Source: Moniliophthora roreri
Lineage: Eukaryota > Basidiomycota > Agaricomycetes > Agaricales > Marasmiaceae
Direction: 5' to 3'
DNA: 64,000 bases
NCBI GenBank assembly: GCA_001466705.2
Contig: LATX02000212.1
Location: 310,001 to 374,000, forward strand
This document shows, one piece after another, positions 61,131 to 64,000 of the stretch. Positions within the stretch are counted from its first letter, which is position 1; every line of letters begins with the position of its first letter. A program made the position numbers and the translations under genes. The notes under the pieces were generated by a model, which did no database searches, was not told the origin of the DNA, and saw nothing but the letters and a program-made list of their open reading frames with translations.

Positions 61131-61485
61131 CTTACCCCCGAAGGATTAGAGCGTCAATTCCAATGTTCCCCCCGGAGCATCCATGACTACGACAGAGATA
61201 GAGAAGCCTATCCCGCTTCCCAAGATACGAGGTTTAGGACATTCGGCGCCAGCTTCTCAAAGTATCAAGGCCTGCTTAGACGAGGAGGAAACGGATGAGA
61301 GCAGCGACAGCGACATTGAGTGGGGCACAGTTACCATTGACCTCGCTACTAGCAATTAACTATGTTCTTTACTTGATATATACAGTATGAATATACTACT
61401 ACTAAGCCACAGCGTCAAGAAAGTATATCAAGTGAGTCCGATGATGCAAAAAAAAAAAAAACTCTACTACTCCTCATCCGAATCG

Positions 61486-63206
61486 TCAACTACAAGTCCC
61501 TGTGCTTTGACCTGATCGAGCCACATTACGAGCTTTGAGAGTGTCCTTGATGTGGGTTTGGAGCATCCGCGTTCCATCGGGCTGTGAGAACTCCACCCAG
61601 AACGCTGCCTTCCCAACAGTCGTGTAGCATTTCCCTATAAGCTGCGTGATAACAGGATTAGCTACATGAAAGAAAATGCAACAAAACGACACATACCGAC
61701 CAAACGTACCACGTCTTCTTGAGTAGCTTCCATCGTTTATCCTCGCACCCCTTGATTTTGTGCTTGAAAACGATGGGCCAATACTTGTATGCAATGCCGC
61801 AGTCCTGGATCTTCACAATGCACTTGCCTTCATTCTTCTTCTTGAAATCGGGATGATCATCGGACCACAGAGTTCCGAGTTCATCAAGGTCCTTGCTGAA
61901 CGTATGCCTCGGCGGATCGGGCACTGTTGTCTGGTCGAAAATGAGCGCCGTTTCATCATAAAGCTTCAACGACCGCATTCTGGACGTGTCCTTTCGTTCG
62001 TCGCTGATTCCCAACTCTGCCGATTGCAGAGGAACGATCACGGTGGCTGTGGAGTCTGATATTGCCGGATTGATGGTCGTAGTGGGCGGTGGCTGCTGGC
62101 AAATGGAGAGGGATGACTCGGTACTGAGATTTGGCACAGGAAAATTAGCGGTTGGTGCAGAGATGCTCGACGGCCAGGTTTGGGTTACCAGCGGCAAGTT
62201 GGTGGTCTCTTGCGATTGGGAAATTGGTGCAGAGATATTTAATGTCCAGGTTTGGGTTACCGGCGGCGAGTCGGCAGTCTCTTGCGATTGGGAAACGACC
62301 GGGACCATCTTCACCTCCAGACCATTGAGTTGAGCAGCGAGCGTCCTTTTTATTGTGGGGACGTTGAGGTTAGTAAACTGCTATATGAAAAGCTATAAGC
62401 CATACCTTGTTGGCTGCTGCCGGTCGATACGGCTCGGAGTCGTCGGGATCTTCAGCTGCTACCATGCTTGCTTGTGGATTCGGTTGGAGCATGGGAGATA
62501 GAACGTGAAAGGAATGAACTCACGGTTCTGAATTGTTCATTGATCTCTTCGGTACGTGTCTTTTGCGCCGTGCGCAATTGAACGAGCAGCCAGCCCCACT
62601 GATCCCGAAAACTCCTGGCGCCGTCTTCGTGCACGTCGTTCAGATTTCTTCTTGCTTCCTGGTTGCTCTCCTTTATGTGTTCGTCTTGCTCCAGCCTTGA
62701 CTCTGAAAATATAATGAGGGGCACGTATAAGGATGACAAACGCAAACTCACCGGCTCCAATTCTCCCAGTTCTCGCTGAGATCCAGCAATCTCCTCAGCA
62801 GGTCAGCCTTATTCCCAGACCTCTTCTCCTTGTATCGATGGCAGAGATCCTTTAATTGAGCGACATTCAAACGATACCTGTTTGGGATAAGAATGTCAGT
62901 ACGTAAAGCGCATCCTGCAACTCTGAAACCTACGGACAATGCTCCTCAGGCACACTATCTTCACTGCCTAGACCCGCCAGCTTGAATTTCTGGTTCAATA
63001 GCTCAGGTCTATGGCCCGTGGGATCCTCGCTACGATCTTGTATCCTTCAAAAGGCTCTCCACGCAAATACAGATGAGTCCGTGCCGTGAGCAAGAGCCCA
63101 AGAGAAAACAGGATCACTTTTCCGAGAGGAGAAAAGGCCGAGGTAGCGATGATGTTGAACACTGCAACGGAACCGACGAAACATTTGGAATTGGCAGCTG
63201 GGCCAT
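61486..63206 (-). CDS. SAP-like-domain protein of unknown function
   Basis: Six or so exons read in frame from ATG MAQLPIPNVSS (63206). The second exon leads to PELLNQKFKLAGLGSE. The third is a SAP-like motif: YRLNVAQLKDLCHRYKEKRS then GNKADLLRRLLDLSENWENW. SAP modules usually bind AT-rich DNA. A helical exon (LEQDEHIKESNQEARRNL to EEINEQF) and a Ser/Thr/Pro-rich exon with a 24-residue tandem repeat follow. The C-terminal block reads CGIAYKYWPIVFKHKIKGCE, DKRWKLLKKTWYVW, then GKAAFWVEFSQPDG, and stops at 61486. Another frame over the last 60 bp ends more naturally (GLVVDDSDEE), so a late indel is possible. I recall this helical C-terminal block from other agaricomycete proteins, but no function is known. 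Confidence 0.55.
62152..62295. repeat. 72-bp in-frame tandem duplication
   Basis: Two adjacent 72-bp units (62152-62223 and 62224-62295) inside the coding exon of the SAP-like gene. Each encodes 24 residues containing SQSQET then VTQTW and ISAP. The units differ at several bases, so the duplication is not recent. Confidence 0.75.
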
Positions 63207-63404
63207 TTTGAGCTGCAGCAGTCGCGATTGGCCTGTGAGTCGTGTAATTAGCGACGTATAACTTGGGAAGAGCAAAAAATGCGATATTATTCGGTGGGTG
63301 CAGTGTAGAAAAAACTACGGCGACAACGACGGTGATATGATAGCACGAGGCCCACTTGTTTGGCTACGGGTGTGTGAGCAAATACAAGCTGCGGCAATCA
63401 CCCT

Positions 63405-64000
63405 AAGCGCCAGCATCTGTCTTCGACCACCGCCTCGATTCACGCACGACCGTCATCGACAAAACTATTTACCACCATGCTCTAACGGTGGTGTGTCCTT
63501 TTTCATGATAATTATAAGCGGCGGTTCTGTTTCATTAAATTTAGCTGCATGCAACCCTCGGTCTACTAGTGACGCTGTGAATGTCTTCATGAAAGATATA
63601 TTGATACCGGCACATGTTACTGTGCTTCCTTCTATAACACGCCTCCACAATGAATGCCACTCCAAACTCTTCAGTAGCTTCTATCTTGAAACCACCATGG
63701 TACCATGATGTGGCGCTTTTCCATGTCTTATTCAAATGAGAGATGGTCATTCAAGGTATGCAGTCGTTCGCTCTGTCCATTTGAAGTCTAATAGCTTCGT
63801 ATGACAGAGAAAGGGAACGCCATTCATCGATATCGCGCCACTCCATATGCTACATACCAAGTCCTGCAACCACATGAACATCCTTCAGTTGTGTAGCTCT
63901 CTTTGTGCTGCTCATGTGCGATTAACAGTAGTGCTGTATTCTGTTCCATAAAGTTTGTTTGACAGGTTTCCCATGCAGGTATTGGAACTATTTGTAGCGC
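63405..64000 (+). repeat. Dispersed direct repeat, right copy (runs to window end)
   Basis: Second copy of the element at 58217-58832, same orientation. It reaches TATTTGTAGCGC exactly at the last base of the window, so its true end is not seen. It lies upstream of the SAP-like gene (minus), as the left copy lies upstream of PDAP1 (minus). In the left copy the same point is followed by a TATA box and the ARD-like gene, so a related gene may start beyond 64000. Segment 63697-63743 is inverted relative to the left copy. Confidence 0.9.

Noticed and set aside
1..64000. CRISPR arrays, operons, bacterial promoters or rRNA genes
   Set aside because: None are seen. The window is spliced fungal nuclear DNA.

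Overview
The window is nuclear DNA of a filamentous basidiomycete, most likely a mushroom-forming agaricomycete. The genes are dense and on both strands. Nearly all are split by GT-AG introns, mostly about 50-65 nt. The gene set is typical of that group: F-box/leucine-rich families, an SHR3-type permease chaperone, a RINGv ubiquitin ligase, and laccase and cytochrome P450 remnants. Gene models were built by hand from reading frames, splice sites and remembered protein families. No search was run, so exon edges are readings rather than proven facts.

Layout. 1-12.4 kb: a CBF1/USF-type bHLH factor (minus), a decayed laccase (minus), an F-box/LRR gene (plus), a UBP6/USP14 deubiquitinase (minus) and a small single-pass membrane protein (minus). 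12.4-15.7 kb: no supportable gene. 15.7-21.1 kb: a 15-exon gene for a 1537-residue NRPS-like membrane enzyme, the most interesting item here. 21.2-25.1 kb: ASF1 histone chaperone, SHR3 chaperone and an acetoacetate-decarboxylase-fold protein, all plus. 25.4-31.6 kb: one very large RasGEF gene (minus). 32.8-36.8 kb: a divergent pair, a 2-oxoglutarate/Fe(II) oxygenase and an MFS anion transporter. 37.0 kb: a small Cys-rich secreted protein. 37.7-39.5 kb: eIF2 gamma. 40.5-42.6 kb: two convergent genes of unknown function. 45.4-53.1 kb: a frameshifted MDR dehydrogenase, an F-box/LRR paralogue, a RINGv ligase and another F-box protein. 53.2-54.5 kb: a P450 pseudogene. 57.2-63.2 kb: a PDAP1/PP28 homologue, an acireductone-dioxygenase-like gene, an unknown two-exon gene and a SAP-like gene. 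A dispersed direct repeat of about 600 bp occurs at 58.2-58.8 kb and again at 63.4-64.0 kb, with a 47-bp internal segment inverted between the copies.

How the parts relate. Most genes are unlinked housekeeping functions: transcription (bHLH), chromatin (ASF1), translation (eIF2 gamma), ubiquitin turnover (UBP6, RINGv, F-box), secretion (SHR3) and Ras signalling. The plausible functional units are the oxygenase/transporter divergent pair and the self-contained NRPS-like enzyme. The latter has activation, carrier, membrane and three left-handed beta-helix modules in one chain, as in the bacterial Pls/PosA family. Its adenylation motifs look more like acyl-CoA ligases than amino-acid adenylation domains. 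Laccase, P450 and the MDR dehydrogenase all carry lesions, so this looks like a neighbourhood where accessory oxidative genes are being lost.
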